Notes under the pieces: model-generated
Told to the model about the DNA's origin: nothing
Database searches by the model: none
What the model saw: the letters and a program-made list of their open reading frames with translations, nothing else
Source: Phallusia mammillata
Lineage: Eukaryota > Chordata > Ascidiacea > Phlebobranchia > Ascidiidae
Direction: 5' to 3'
Length of the DNA stretch: 64,000 nt
Assembly: GCA_003260075.1 (NCBI GenBank)
Contig: QLIY01000018.1
Span: 1 to 64,000, forward strand
Shown: positions 34,401 through 45,779 of the stretch, piece by piece
Position numbering within the stretch: the first letter of the stretch is position 1
Layout of the letters: each line of letters starts with the position of its first letter
Position numbers and translations under genes: made by a program

Positions 34401-37400
34401 CAGACAAAATTTTTGATCCAGGGTGTATGAAATGCAGACATTCCAACTGTTACACCTAATTTTTGTGAATCCCTATGCACTGCTGTGTATTGATGCAGCC
34501 CTTGTGGCTGTTGTGTTACGCACCACAGTTAAAAGCGCTGGCATACAGAACAGCTACTTGCATATTTTTCAGCAACACGATTACAAAACAGAAAAAAATT
34601 CCGAACAGAGAATACTTACGGACAAAGCAGTTATCCTTCTTGGCTTCCAGCACACGGCTCATGTTCCTCACACTGCAGGGAGAGAATACAGTGTTGAAGG
34701 GGTCGTTTCCTGATGTGGCACGAGCAAACATGATGTAATTGCCTTTCTGCTTCTCTGTACTTACTCGTGATTCGCCAGGAGTGCAGTCTAACCCACTGTC
34801 GTGCTGTTGCAATAAGCATTTATGTCAAGCAATATTTTAAGGAGTTTATTTGAATAAGGAATTGAAGACGCCTGTTAGGCGGAATATGTATATTTCATTT
34901 AAATTCATTGACTGATCATGTTACTTGGAAAATATTTTCCATTCTTAGTTAAGTAACAGTAAGCAGTCGGTTAAAGGTTTGTGATCGAGTGGGAAAGAAA
35001 TATAACTTCTAATTTCTTTTTAGTTGTTTTTTTTTCTTTTCTTTTTAACAGTTAAAAAAACATTAAGCGTATACATGTTAAGTGAAAGACATTGGATATA
35101 ATTTGTTATTTGTCATGTCGTACGGACGAGTTCTTATACACCATGTAAAAAATGCGACAAGCAAAAGTCTACAAACGTAAGGTCTTTCACCGAACGGTAA
35201 TTAGGTAGGAGTTTAAGTCGTTAAAAGCGTCTGAACGATAGGTGACAGACAATGTTTATAATTGGTTAATATGGTCAAATTCTTTCAGAATGTGCATAAA
35301 AATCGGCAAGCAAAAGTAAAAAAAAACGGGCCTTTCATAGCCCCGTAATTAAGTTGAAGTTAAACGGATTTGTTTAAAGTCATTCCAGCAGTTTTTTTTC
35401 TGCTAAAAATCACAGAACAACTTGACAACCACAAGGCGTCTGGACTTTAGGTTATTGAAAACCAATTGGTCTCGTTCCAACCGTCACAATACTGGCTTCA
35501 CGTTACATAAAAGGGCAGCCAGCGAAAATATATACAAGTTACAAAAAATAACCATCCTTATGACTTCAATACCCTACTAAGCAACTATGAAAGTCTGGTC
35601 TTAACAAAATAAACATTAAATTTCATTGTGGTCTCGGCCTGATAAAGCGCAGCGCACATTGAAACGAGTACGGAGCATCTATATATAATTTACAACTGTG
35701 GTAGAAGTAGCGTTTCAACATAGTTTATAGGAACGTACCGGTGATCCAAAGTTATGCCCAAGTTCATGGGCAAAGGTGATGTGGGTTACTTTAGCTGGCA
35801 TAATGGACCCATAGTTTTTGAAGGTCACCAATCCTGTGTTAAGTGATTTTGATGAGCCGTCTGTGTAGGTCTTGTATCGTTCGCATATACCACCGCTGGT
35901 GCCTGTAAAGAATATTGGGCAATAAGTGTTATTGCTTTATCGGTGTGTATGTTTGTAGTGCTGGTTTTACATTTTTTATGTTTCCCCTAATTTGAAGAAA
36001 ATTGAAAAGTGACAGAATCGAATTGATTGTTTCAATAATACAACAAATAAAGTATGAAAATTCTTAATGGAGTATTTTAGTTACTTTTAAAATTTTACAT
36101 TTTGGGGGCCTGTGAGTGAACCACTGGGTCATTTGGGGTCAAACTTTACGAGGATAAACTTTGGATAACTAACTAACTAACATGTAATTTTAGATAGGTT
36201 TGAAGGGCTCTTTTTTGACCAAACAGTTAAAACAAACCAGCATTAGACCAAAAAAATTAACAAAAAAAAACTTTGTCGTTACCTCCTGTGGATCCGACCC
36301 AAGCTAGACCCAAAACTCCATTATCGAAATCTCGGTTGGTGAAAACGTATGCGAGGCAATAATCGTTATGGTTAGCAAGGGAAACAATGTCCAAAAATTT
36401 TTCCACACCAATATTGGGGCTCTTGAACGGGTCATCATCTTTTGATGTGTCGTTAATCTGGAATGCAATATACCTTTGTAGAGTTTGTAAATGCAAGAGC
36501 TGGTTTTATTGCAACTACTGGTACTGTGTAAAGCAGTGGTCTCAAACTTATATGAATCGCATACTACCTGACAACTTTTTCTATCGCTGCGTACCACTAA
36601 ACCCTGTTTGAATGGATAGACCAAGAAATAGGCCCACTTCTCAACCTGGCTAGCATAATTAGAAATTTCAAAGAATGTCCAAAACAAAAGTTTCACCCAA
36701 ACCAGGGCTGATCAGTTGGGTCAGTTGGAGCACAGTTTGAGAACCACTGTGTAAAGCTTTTTTTAATAAACAGGTATCCACATTTTTTTGCCTTAGTCTT
36801 AAATCAATAGGAATAAATGTTGAAAATAAGAAGTTTCTTGCACAAAGAAAAATAATTACCAGAAACACCAATAACAATGTTTACAAAAACAGGGTCCATT
36901 CAACCAAAAAATAAATACAATACTCCTTTATTTCAAAAAAATGAAATCATAAATTCTGGTCCAAAAAATTGAAAACACACCACCACAAGTTTTTTTAGTT
37001 GAAAATTAACAACAGGCAGTTAACAAGGTATGTAGAGTCATAAAAGTAGGGCATTGATGTCCATAAAAACAGTTCTATTCAGTTCTACTTTCAGTTTGAA
37101 AATTGTACATGTGTAAATAAATTTTAAAGTCTCAGTATAATGCCACTGACATTTGTCGAATATAATGCCACTGACATTTGTCGAATATAATGCAACTGAC
37201 ATTTGAAGAATAACTCTAGAAAAAATGCTTACATTTTAATGCCACCACAAATTACATATTTAGGTGGTTTACTGTGTAAAAAAAATCAAAAAAATCACAG
37301 TTAATGGCCTGGGATGGTATATTTCAAAATACAACTTGAACAACCAAAGTTAAAAAAATATGCAATAATTCAAAAATACAGACACAATCATGCAAACATC

Positions 37401-40400
37401 CAAATACAACCATAACAAGAATTGAATGTACAAGCAATGAGTACTTAACCCCATGTTAGATGCCAACAAACTTAAAAAAAACAAAACACCTAAAAGGCTT
37501 TTCCTTAAAAAGTGACATTAATTTTCCTAATTAATAACAACACTCTACTTACCCTTAATCTCTGAACCATAAAATTGATGCCTTGGATATTTTCATTGTC
37601 AGATGTTAAAAATGTGGTGTCTGTGTAGATTTTGTTCACAGCTTTGACATGTTCCGCAATCTTACTAATGATTAGATCTCTTGATGGAAACTCGTTGAAA
37701 AAGATATGGTCTGTTTGTATGAAAAGCAGGCAGGTCTTCTTCTCTTGATCAACAGCTCTCCTGTGCCGAGAATGTGCCATATTGTCATCATAGCCCTGTG
37801 AAATATATTTGTTACAGAATTTCACATTCTGTTTTATTTGTAAGCTAAAAAGTGGGATTGATTTGGAAGTTTCTTAAATACAATGTACTTAAGACTCTAT
37901 AATAATTTATTTAAAACAATAATTCATTCTTAATCAACCTTATTCAAATAGAATCAAACAAAAAAAATTAAATGAAGACTAAACAAACTGAAGCAAAAAG
38001 TACCACAAAAGATCGGAATGCAATTATTGCTGCGCTTTACTAACACCAGATTGTAATGAATTTACTTAACAAGAAAGTGGTTGTTTTTAAAGGTTGTGAA
38101 ACAATGCTATGGGGCCTTGGCATTAACTTGTCATCACCATACCTACTGATAAAACAATGGTGGCTGCACCAAGTGGAAAAAAACAATATGATAAATCAGG
38201 CACATTAGGGTAGAAACAGAAACCAGAGCACTTGCAACAATCACTGTGGGCCATACAGAAAATGGACATAGCCTACGGAAAAAAAGAGTCGGCATAATTG
38301 CAGTTTGTAAACCAAGGCGCAACCTATATTGCTCTTTACTGAAGATTTTATTTAAATCCTATATTTTAACCAACAACCTATAAATCTAGCTTGTGTTAAC
38401 TGGTTCTAGGTGAGACAGTTGGACATCGTCAAACAATGTCCATACACAATTGTGACACCAAATTGAGAGGTATTTAATTTATGTAACGGTTTTGTGCTGC
38501 CTTTTAACTAACTGTGATTGGTTTTGATTGATGGCATCTGTTGGTAACTTAAAAATGTGCAAACACGCAGTATACTTCCATGAAAACTAACAGAAAACAA
38601 GTCAGTATTAAGTACAACATTTCCACCTGGATATCGGACCTTTTCATTTCTTGTGGCTTTTATTTTTTGTTACTTAAGATTGGATAGGTTTAAATTTTGA
38701 TTTACAATTATGAGAAGATTGTCATTGCAATTTTTACCCTTTCAAGTGATGAGTTTTGGAAATTGAACATCCTTCGTCGTACGTCTGATTTGGAAGCACC
38801 ACAGTGGGAATGTTTTCCAGATCTGTAAACAATATCAGAGTGAAAACCATTCAGCACACTGTGAAAAGGGCATCAACATGCATAATTCATTTCCTCAATG
38901 TCAAACACATTCCAGGGGGATTTTTATAACTTGTATACAGTACTGACAAATAATATCCCGTTAAAATGTAGTTTAAAGTGTTCTTAACTGTTAAACAAGG
39001 GGCTGGCACAGATCTGTGTCAACTAATTGTTATTCTCTTACAAAGAAATGTCCCAAGAAATCTGATAGTTTGGACCAGTTTCACAAATTTGTGATTCAAC
39101 TGGTGTGATGCTAAGCAAAATACTAGTTGTTTTTTAAGAAGTTGCATTTTTGCTGACGCTTTGCCCACCAGAACAGTAGGGCTTTTTCAGAGCAATTCTG
39201 GATGGCAGTTCTTAACAAACAACTGGTATACCAACATTGCAACTGGTATTTTGTTGAGCGTCACACCAGTTAAAAGACAAATTTCTTAAATATGCAACCT
39301 GGTGGACGAAACACTTGTTGGGCTTGAACTAAATTGTCATTAAGTCAAAAAAAACAAAAACATTGTAAATCCAATTGATTAGCTCATGAGGGATTTATGG
39401 CGAGCATAATGCAATTAAGCAGTTGAAAGAAGAAAACAAACTAACAACTTACAGAGAAGGGTGTGTAATTGCATCTTCATGATAAATAACAGAGTGTCCT
39501 CTGTAACCGGCCATCGGTGATTGGCCTCGACTGCCTCCAAAAAACTGGTGGGTTTCTTCCACATAATACTTTCCACGATCCGGTTCATGGATAACGCCAC
39601 GGAATATACCATTGATAATGCTACCGTGTACAAAGCTGTTCTTTTGGCCTGCATAAATGTAAGTTAAAGCAGGTTATGAATTTATTCAAATGCAAGAATC
39701 TCCTTTGGTGGCAGTACCATATAAGGATCCATGGTAAATATGAGATATGTTCACATCAATCTGGTTACCATCGCTGTTTTCTACAATTAGGTCGGGATGA
39801 AAAATTGTATCATCATGAACAAGCCGGATATTAAAATTTCTAAAAAATAAAAAAGGAGATGTTATATTTTAAACCAACAGATACAAAAAAAGATATATTT
39901 CAAGCAGATGTATAGGTAAATAAACATAGGAAAAAATTCACGACCATGGGTTTGTATTGTCCAAATATAACATGCAATATTCAAGAAAGATAAAAGTCTG
40001 GCTGTTCAAAAACCAGTTTATTTTATATTTTCTTGTCTGTATAAACCAGCTAACACAAGCCATTCACGCACAGGAAAAGCTTAAGTCATTGTAAGTTCCT
40101 GAAACACAATGTTGCATGGAACAAGGAAAAATTTATTAGCACCTCCGATAATAAAACATTCACACCACTTGAACAGGGCTTTATAGGCGTCTATTTATAA
40201 CATCACTGCAGTGTTGTGACTGTGATGACGCACTCAATCCAGTTCAGTGAATGCGTACACACCAAGTATTGACATCATAGGGCAAAATGAGTAGGCAAAT
40301 TACTTTGTCAACAGTGCCACCTCTTACTAGCAACTATTCTTAAGTCCTGTAAAATCTCCATTTAAAATCAAAAAATCATGTAAGCAAATTGATTTTATAT

Positions 40401-41458
40401 GATGTTTGCATAATTTTTGCACCTTTTGTACACATGCTCCTGAGGTTTACATTTATATTCAAACACTGCAGTGTGTATTACCACATTTACAACTGTATTA
40501 CACAAGATGCACTGCTATTTTTTGTTAAAAATCTATAGTGCATACATATTTGTCACATATCATTCACAAAAGCTAACAATCATTAAAATCGGCATCAAAT
40601 CGTATAGGCAGGTTTGTGTATTGTACAAATCTGATCAATAAAACACTAAATAGATCAAACAAAGCTACTTTTTCCTCAGCAACTTGAAGTATATTCCAAA
40701 CAGAATCAGTATGGGTTGGTACTGACTTAAAAACGTAGGACAAACAACTTACATACGTACAACACTCATTTTGTTATTCATATTTTAGAATGATCATTTC
40801 ATGCCCACACTACAAAGCTTAAATTATCCTTTTGTGCCACCATTCTTTTATGTAATGGTGTAGGTACAACTTTTTGCTCATTTGGACCAACTCTTACACC
40901 AATGCTCTATTGGTTAATAAAATATTCACCTGCCATGGGCTTCAAACTTTAACTTGACAGGAGTTTCGACATCTGCCAGCGATCGCTTTGACCTTTCATG
41001 CTGACTTTTGAGGGCATGTATATCGTATGATAAATGCTCAAAGTAGGAGACATGAATGTTCATGCAGTCAACTCCATAATCTAGAAAAATACACATATTA
41101 TGCAAACCCAAATAAATATCCAAATTAACAATGAGAGCAAAAGTATTAATTATTGATGTTATATAATTAACATTGCAGCTACATAATGTATGCAAGCCAA
41201 AAAATGACATCATTATTTTTGCAATTTTCTACTTTTCATTTGCTAAAATTACTTTTTGTTCACTAATACTTTTTGTAAAGCAACATTGTTTTGTATAAAC
41301 ACACAATTTTAAACGGTAGATTTTTTGGTTAAAACGTAAATACAGTAATCTTTGCAAAAAAAAGTAATACTAGCAAAGCATATAATATTAAATATTTGCA
41401 AAATTAACTTACCATGTATACTCAGCAAAACAAAAGCAAAAACAAGCAATGATAACAT
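27646..41458 (-). CDS. ADAM10: ADAM10 (Kuzbanian) transmembrane metalloprotease, complete
   Basis: Seventeen coding exons: 41458-41413, 41080-40930, 39839-39718, 39648-39453, 38822-38738, 37795-37553, 36457-36283, 35902-35739, 34803-34620, 32928-32766, 32255-32154, 31456-31363, 30872-30758, 30561-30457, 28991-28876, 28272-28146 and 27734-27646. They total 2277 nt, giving 758 residues plus TGA. Hydrophobic signal peptide 1-16; propeptide ending in furin-type RHRR at 210-213; zinc site [11 protein letters not shown] with ligands H385, H389 and H395; disintegrin-like domain from about 456 ([16 protein letters not shown]); cysteine-rich part; transmembrane segment about 690-711 ([20 protein letters not shown]); short basic tail with RRRRQR. 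Length and order match the family (about 750). The enzyme sheds membrane-protein ectodomains and, in animals studied, Notch. Intron 11 appears to be AT-AC. Exons 12 and 14 are partly or wholly duplicated by seams. Confidence 0.97.
28409..28462. other. 54-base poly-G in an ADAM10 intron, probable recoded gap
   Basis: Only the 13-base word CATGAATGTTATG occurs on both sides (it recurs about 44 bp after the run); otherwise the flanks are not duplicated. Confidence 0.55.
29001..29039. promoter_or_regulatory. CRE palindrome plus E-box palindrome in ADAM10 intron
   Basis: TGACGTCA at 29001-29008 and TCACGTGA at 29032-29039 lie ten bases past an exon edge. Candidate binding sites for bZIP and bHLH factors by motif only. 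Confidence 0.25.
29700..29880. repeat. Degenerate CCCGAACTCGGCCCGAA-type repeat
   Basis: Several words of the family described at 13400-13830 occur here in an ADAM10 intron. Confidence 0.4.
29937..30212. repeat. G10 seam at 30069-30078 between two copies of ~132 bp
   Basis: Intronic. The copies differ at about six sites. Confidence 0.85.
30247..30522. repeat. G seam at 30370-30380 duplicating part of ADAM10 exon 14
   Basis: 30247-30369 repeats 30398-30522. The coding part carries a single synonymous difference (GCC/GCA). Only the higher copy reaches the exon's acceptor. Confidence 0.9.
31020..31245 (-). repeat. tRNA-like SINE copy 2, in an ADAM10 intron
   Basis: 31030-31100 carries a B box (GGGTTCGAATCCCAC on the minus strand) and a decayed A box. 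It shares about 160 bp on the 5' side with the copy at 1116-1375, including 'gtagtaggggatcgccag' and 'actgggatcag'. T5 follows the tRNA-like part. Confidence 0.65.
31403..31807. repeat. G10 seam at 31600-31609 duplicating ADAM10 exon 12 and its acceptor
   Basis: 31403-31599 repeats 31611-31807. The coding difference is TCC/TCT (synonymous). The AC acceptor context is TTCAC in one copy and TTTAC in the other, so the AC end is kept in both. Confidence 0.9.
31457..32153 (-). other. Probable U12-type AT-AC intron of ADAM10
   Basis: After exon 11 (..QLAQVC and GC) the sequence is ATATCCTTT, the minor-spliceosome donor consensus. Near the end CTCCTTAAT (31485-31477) matches the U12 branch motif at 8 of 9 bases. 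The intron ends in AC 21 bases after the branch A. Exon 12 then begins TGGCAAAAATG, giving [12 protein letters not shown], aligned with the conserved cysteine-glycine-x-x-A-x-CP spacing of ADAM10. I found no usable AG in frame upstream of exon 12. Removing both seams leaves roughly 380 bp. Confidence 0.8.
31934..32143. repeat. G10 seam at 32033-32042 between two copies of ~100 bp
   Basis: Within the AT-AC intron, next to its donor. The copies differ at two sites. Confidence 0.85.
34325..34421. mobile_element. Fragment of the pogo-like MITE
   Basis: Matches the middle of 26563-26747 ('ggctttaactaatcgacat', 'acaaaatttttgatcca') without either end. In an ADAM10 intron. Confidence 0.65.
36534..36749. 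mobile_element. hAT-like MITE in an ADAM10 intron
   Basis: Inverted ends CAGTGGTCTCAAACT and AGTTTGAGAACCACTG, with GTGTAAAG repeated at both flanks (8-bp duplication, within one base of ambiguity). Confidence 0.85.
37134..37208. repeat. Three-copy tandem repeat of a ~25-bp unit
   Basis: The unit TATAATGCCACTGACATTTG plus four to five bases occurs three times in a row, the third with small changes. In an ADAM10 intron. Confidence 0.85.
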
Positions 41459-43589
41459 GATGTTATCCTTTATCAATAAAAAAATTTGCAGCACTTTTAT
41501 ATTTTTTATAAATTACACGGCTACAAACTAACAGTAACACGGTTCTTAGGCCTATAAAATTAAGAAAATGATAAAGCTCAGCATGTAAAATGTTTGATGT
41601 TCAAATCCAGACAAACTATTTGTCTCGGCAATAAACAAAGTATGTTAATTGACTTTCACTACTCAAAAGGTTTTATTATCTTTGTTCATAACTTCTATAA
41701 TTGAAAATAATGTAATTGGTGAAGTTAAATCCTTGAATTCTATAATTTCAGGTCAGTAACAAGTATACTATAACCAAACAATATTTTTAATTCTTTTTTC
41801 CAAAGGACATTGTCATTTTTATGATCCGAATAATTTTGTTTAGCTTTTTAACATATTTTAGGTTGCTTTTATTATGATTTTGAATCTTACAACAGCAAAA
41901 ATAAACAAACTATGGCTATTACACTTATTATGTTTCTAACATAAGCAAAACAAGACATATTTTATAAAATCACATTTCACAACATTTGTATTAGGTCAAA
42001 AACGGTCAGCTCACACAGTTAACCTCCATTTCCCTTACATAGTGGCTAAATACAAAACAAATTCACAAAATCGACCACAACAGACAAAGGTGAGGCAGTC
42101 ATTAGAGTCCAGACAACAATGAATAACCAAATACGCAAACGCAGCTACGAGTTGACTAAAGAGAAAAGTTTATCACGGCGGAAAACCCCAAAATAGGTTG
42201 GCCTCGAGCGACACCTAGTGAATAATAAATACAACAAACATTTAAAATCGATTTGTCGATTTCTGCTCATTTATAATGAACCGTCAGCATCAATAAAGTA
42301 ACATTTAATACTGGTCGCAATTATTTCAACCGTTTTTCTCAATAAGTATAGATAATTTTCCCAATCGGTAAGGAAATGTAGGCTAGGTTTATTTCAAACT
42401 TCTGTAAAAACCATGCCCGTTGTCAAATGTATTTTGCAACACATTTTCGAGCCCAGCTAACGCGAATGGTCCCAGTCTGCAATACCGATTATTATTTATT
42501 TTAGTTAGCGAATTAGCACTGTTTAATTTCTTTTGAAAAAGCACAGAACTGTCCAAATTATGTGCATTTTCCAGTGTTTTGTTTTGCCTCGAGGAAAATC
42601 CTGTAAGGTTTTACATGCTGTAGGGTCGCTTGCAGCTTGATTATTATTGGTTGTTGCGAACGGCATTATCTTCAGACCAGGCAAGCATTAAAACGCACCA
42701 CAAGTGGCTTTTTTAGGTTCTTATCAGCGCATATTTGAAGTCGTATGGTCACTAAGCTGCAGATACGCACTTCGAGGGCCACTTCATTGTAACTGATGCA
42801 CAGTCATCATGCAAGGACAACCATGCGACAATGACCAGGCCCAATTCTTAAGTCGCACAACACTTTATCAGACTTTATGAGCAAACCACACAGACTTATG
42901 AGCAACCATATGAAGACTTGAGGTATGAAAGAAGTCTATTCCGAAAACGTGTAAAAACCAAGAGGTAAGAAATATATTTATTGCGTAAGGGTCGGTAAAG
43001 TTAAGTTTAAAACGAAGTTTAAGAAATCCTGAGATTTAGTAGGCTATACTAGTTTGATTTATAATTTACGCTAGAAAGACTTGTTTAGTTTGTTTGAAGT
43101 TGCATGACGATTTGTCGCTATTGGAACATTATTATTTAAACTCCAATCATAGACTATATACAGACATTGTAGCTACATTGGACGAACAACTTTAAAGTCA
43201 GATTAAAAAGGGTGGTCGAATGACTATAATCACATTGTTTTGTAAGTTTTTATTTCCGTTAGGTGTCACTAGCACCACACACGATGTCCGATCTCTGCGC
43301 TGAGGATTTATATTGAACATTAAAATATGTATTTTTGCTACATAGGTTCATTTTTAACAGGTCAAAAAACTTGTAGGCCTACATATGTAATCGGTGACAA
43401 TGTAGCTTGAATTTAGTTTTTGTGGTCAAACTGCGCTTTTGAAAGCTTCAAGTGTTTACGGTTTAATATTCAACAAGCATAAAATTAAAATCCCTAGGAA
43501 GCGAAAACAAAAATTAAGTTGTTAATAATGTACTCAAAAACTTGTCACAAAAAATATTGTTACGAAAGCTCCTGGGATTTGGCCACATA

Positions 43590-43823
43590 TAGGGCCGGTA
43601 ACCTTTTTTGCACTGCGGGCCGTTTTTTAATGTAAAATTTTATCGCGGACCGGTCTTAGAAAAACAACAAATATTTTGCAACAAAATCGCTTAAATTAGT
43701 TGATCATCCCCGGGATACATGGGTAAATTGTTTCATAGCATTTAATCTGAAAAATTATACGGCCCGGTAACTAACTCCTTGCAGGCCGGTACCAGGCCGC
43801 GGACCGGCGGTTGCCGACCACTG
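43590..43823. mobile_element. hAT-like MITE, CAGTGGTCGGCAACC type
   Basis: The right end reads as CAGTGGTCGGCAACCGCCGG on the minus strand. The left end (GGGCCGGTAACC) is a decayed complement. GC-rich subterminal repeats at both ends. Confidence 0.7.
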
Positions 43824-45080
43824 GGCTAGAGTTTAAACGCCACAAGAAGATTTACGACAATTTCGCAAAAATCCTTCTTACCAGCTGTTTACCTGCGTCC
43901 GGTCGCAGTTTGCTCTCAGTGCTGTAAAACCTAGCGCATATGTTTGAAGTATGCGTATGATTTGTGGTCTACAGGTGACCAATGGGTTTTTTGATCCTGC
44001 GCGTTATCTTATTTTCTGCCACTTACAGGCACTATAATATCTGCACATCAGACCCAAAGTGAGATGTTTTTTTAGCGGCTTGTATTTTAACTTTTACGAC
44101 GACTAGTCAAAAGCATTGGTGGGTATTTACCGCCAAAGGGGTAATTTTGGGGGGTAAAACAATTTTTAAGTTTCATGACGTCATCCTTCTGTGACGTCAA
44201 TGGCAATTTTATTTTTTGATATAGGGGCAAATAAAATTTATTTCGTTATTTCTCAAGAGTATCGAAAATTAAATTAGTTAAAAGCCACTGCTGTAAACCC
44301 AACTCCACATAATACATTTTTGGCTTTGTTGCAATCGCTATATTTCTGGTATTTTTAGCTGTATAACGCTACATTTGCTTTAAACTTCCCAAGTTGCTAA
44401 CGTTACTTCGTTGAAAGCTAGATTACAGTTGTTCAAAGCCATGCTCCGGATTCTGACGTTACCTGCAGAGGCAAACGCATAGTTAAAAACTAAACCGATA
44501 GCTATTATTGCAGATTGTAGCTATGAAATCTAATCTTTTAACGGCAAATATACACAAAATATCGTTTTGGTTGTGGCAAAAATTAACAATAGGTGATTTG
44601 TAGATAATGGCGTGAGCGTTTAGTTATAGACTTGACTGAAAAAAAATAAAACATACGCTTATATTGTTTATTTGGTATCGAACTCGCTTAATGAAGTGCC
44701 AAGTCTATACCTCCACAAAATCAATCACACCAAGATGTCATTTGAATGGAACAATGTCTTCTGTGATGATGAGTATTAACAAAGTGTAAGCATTGTCCCA
44801 TAATTCTCGTAAATATTATCGTTGCGATTTTAAGAGCGTCGATAATGATTGAAAAACAAACACTTAGGCTTTTCAACCTAAAACAGCCAAATTCATTCAC
44901 TAAAATTAAAGATGGGGGAAAAGTGAGACAAACTGCCATATGCGGTCAGATAATTAACTGGGTAAACACCTAGTGTATACATTTTATTGTAATGAAATCT
45001 AAAATCATTTTCAGTAAACTGTTTAAATCTCTGACTACTTTTTGTGCCGTAGCATAAATATTCTGGTAATAACATGACCC

Positions 45081-45779
45081 AATAACAATAAACAGTATGA
45101 CGCTAATAATACTTTTGTATGTCGTAAGTTATACTCGTAAAAGTTATTCTCGTGTTATACTCGTAAAAAAGGACAAAAGTGGACTATACCTACTTTTCTA
45201 CAGTCAAACATAAACAGCACGTTTGCAAGACAGGGGGGGGGGGAAGGCGCAAATAAATCAGACCCGGGCCACCTCGGCGCGCTAATTGCTGTTTGGAACT
45301 CATGTCTCACATTTGTAGACTTAAGGGAGAGGGCATTGACCTGATGGGGGGGGGGGTAATAACAATAAATAGTATGACGCTAATTAATACTTTTGTATGT
45401 CGTAAGTTATACTCGTAAATGTTATTCTCGTGTTCTACTCGTAAAAAACGACAAAAATGGAGTATACCTACTTTTCTACAGTCAAACATAAACAGCACGT
45501 TTGCAAGACACTACATTTGTGAAATTGACCAACCTAATGAAACAGTATTTGATTTGGCATTGTAAAGTTATTGTGTAGATACAGTCTATGTTCATTTGGC
45601 AAAAGATTTCTTTACCGCAGCGGGAGGTTATAGCTTCCTTCGTGGGAGAGCTGCCTACACGACGCGAGGCAACTCAAAGGCGCAAATATATCAGACCCGG
45701 GCCACCTCGGCGCGCTAATTGCTGTTTGGAATTCATGTCTCGCATTTGTAGACTTAAGGGAGAGGGCATTGACCTGATG
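45081..45779. repeat. Compound seam: A-G11-B-G11-A'-C-B'
   Basis: Block A (45081-45232) recurs as A' (45357-45510). Block B (45244-45345) recurs as B' (45676-45779). The true order A'-C-B' follows, with about 165 bp (C) between. The first half therefore joins two pieces that are not adjacent, with a G run at each join. Confidence 0.9.

Noticed and set aside
39415-39654. 79-codon minus frame over ADAM10 exon 4
   Set aside because: It is a shifted frame. The exon read in phase with its neighbours gives the conserved [13 protein letters not shown] propeptide segment.
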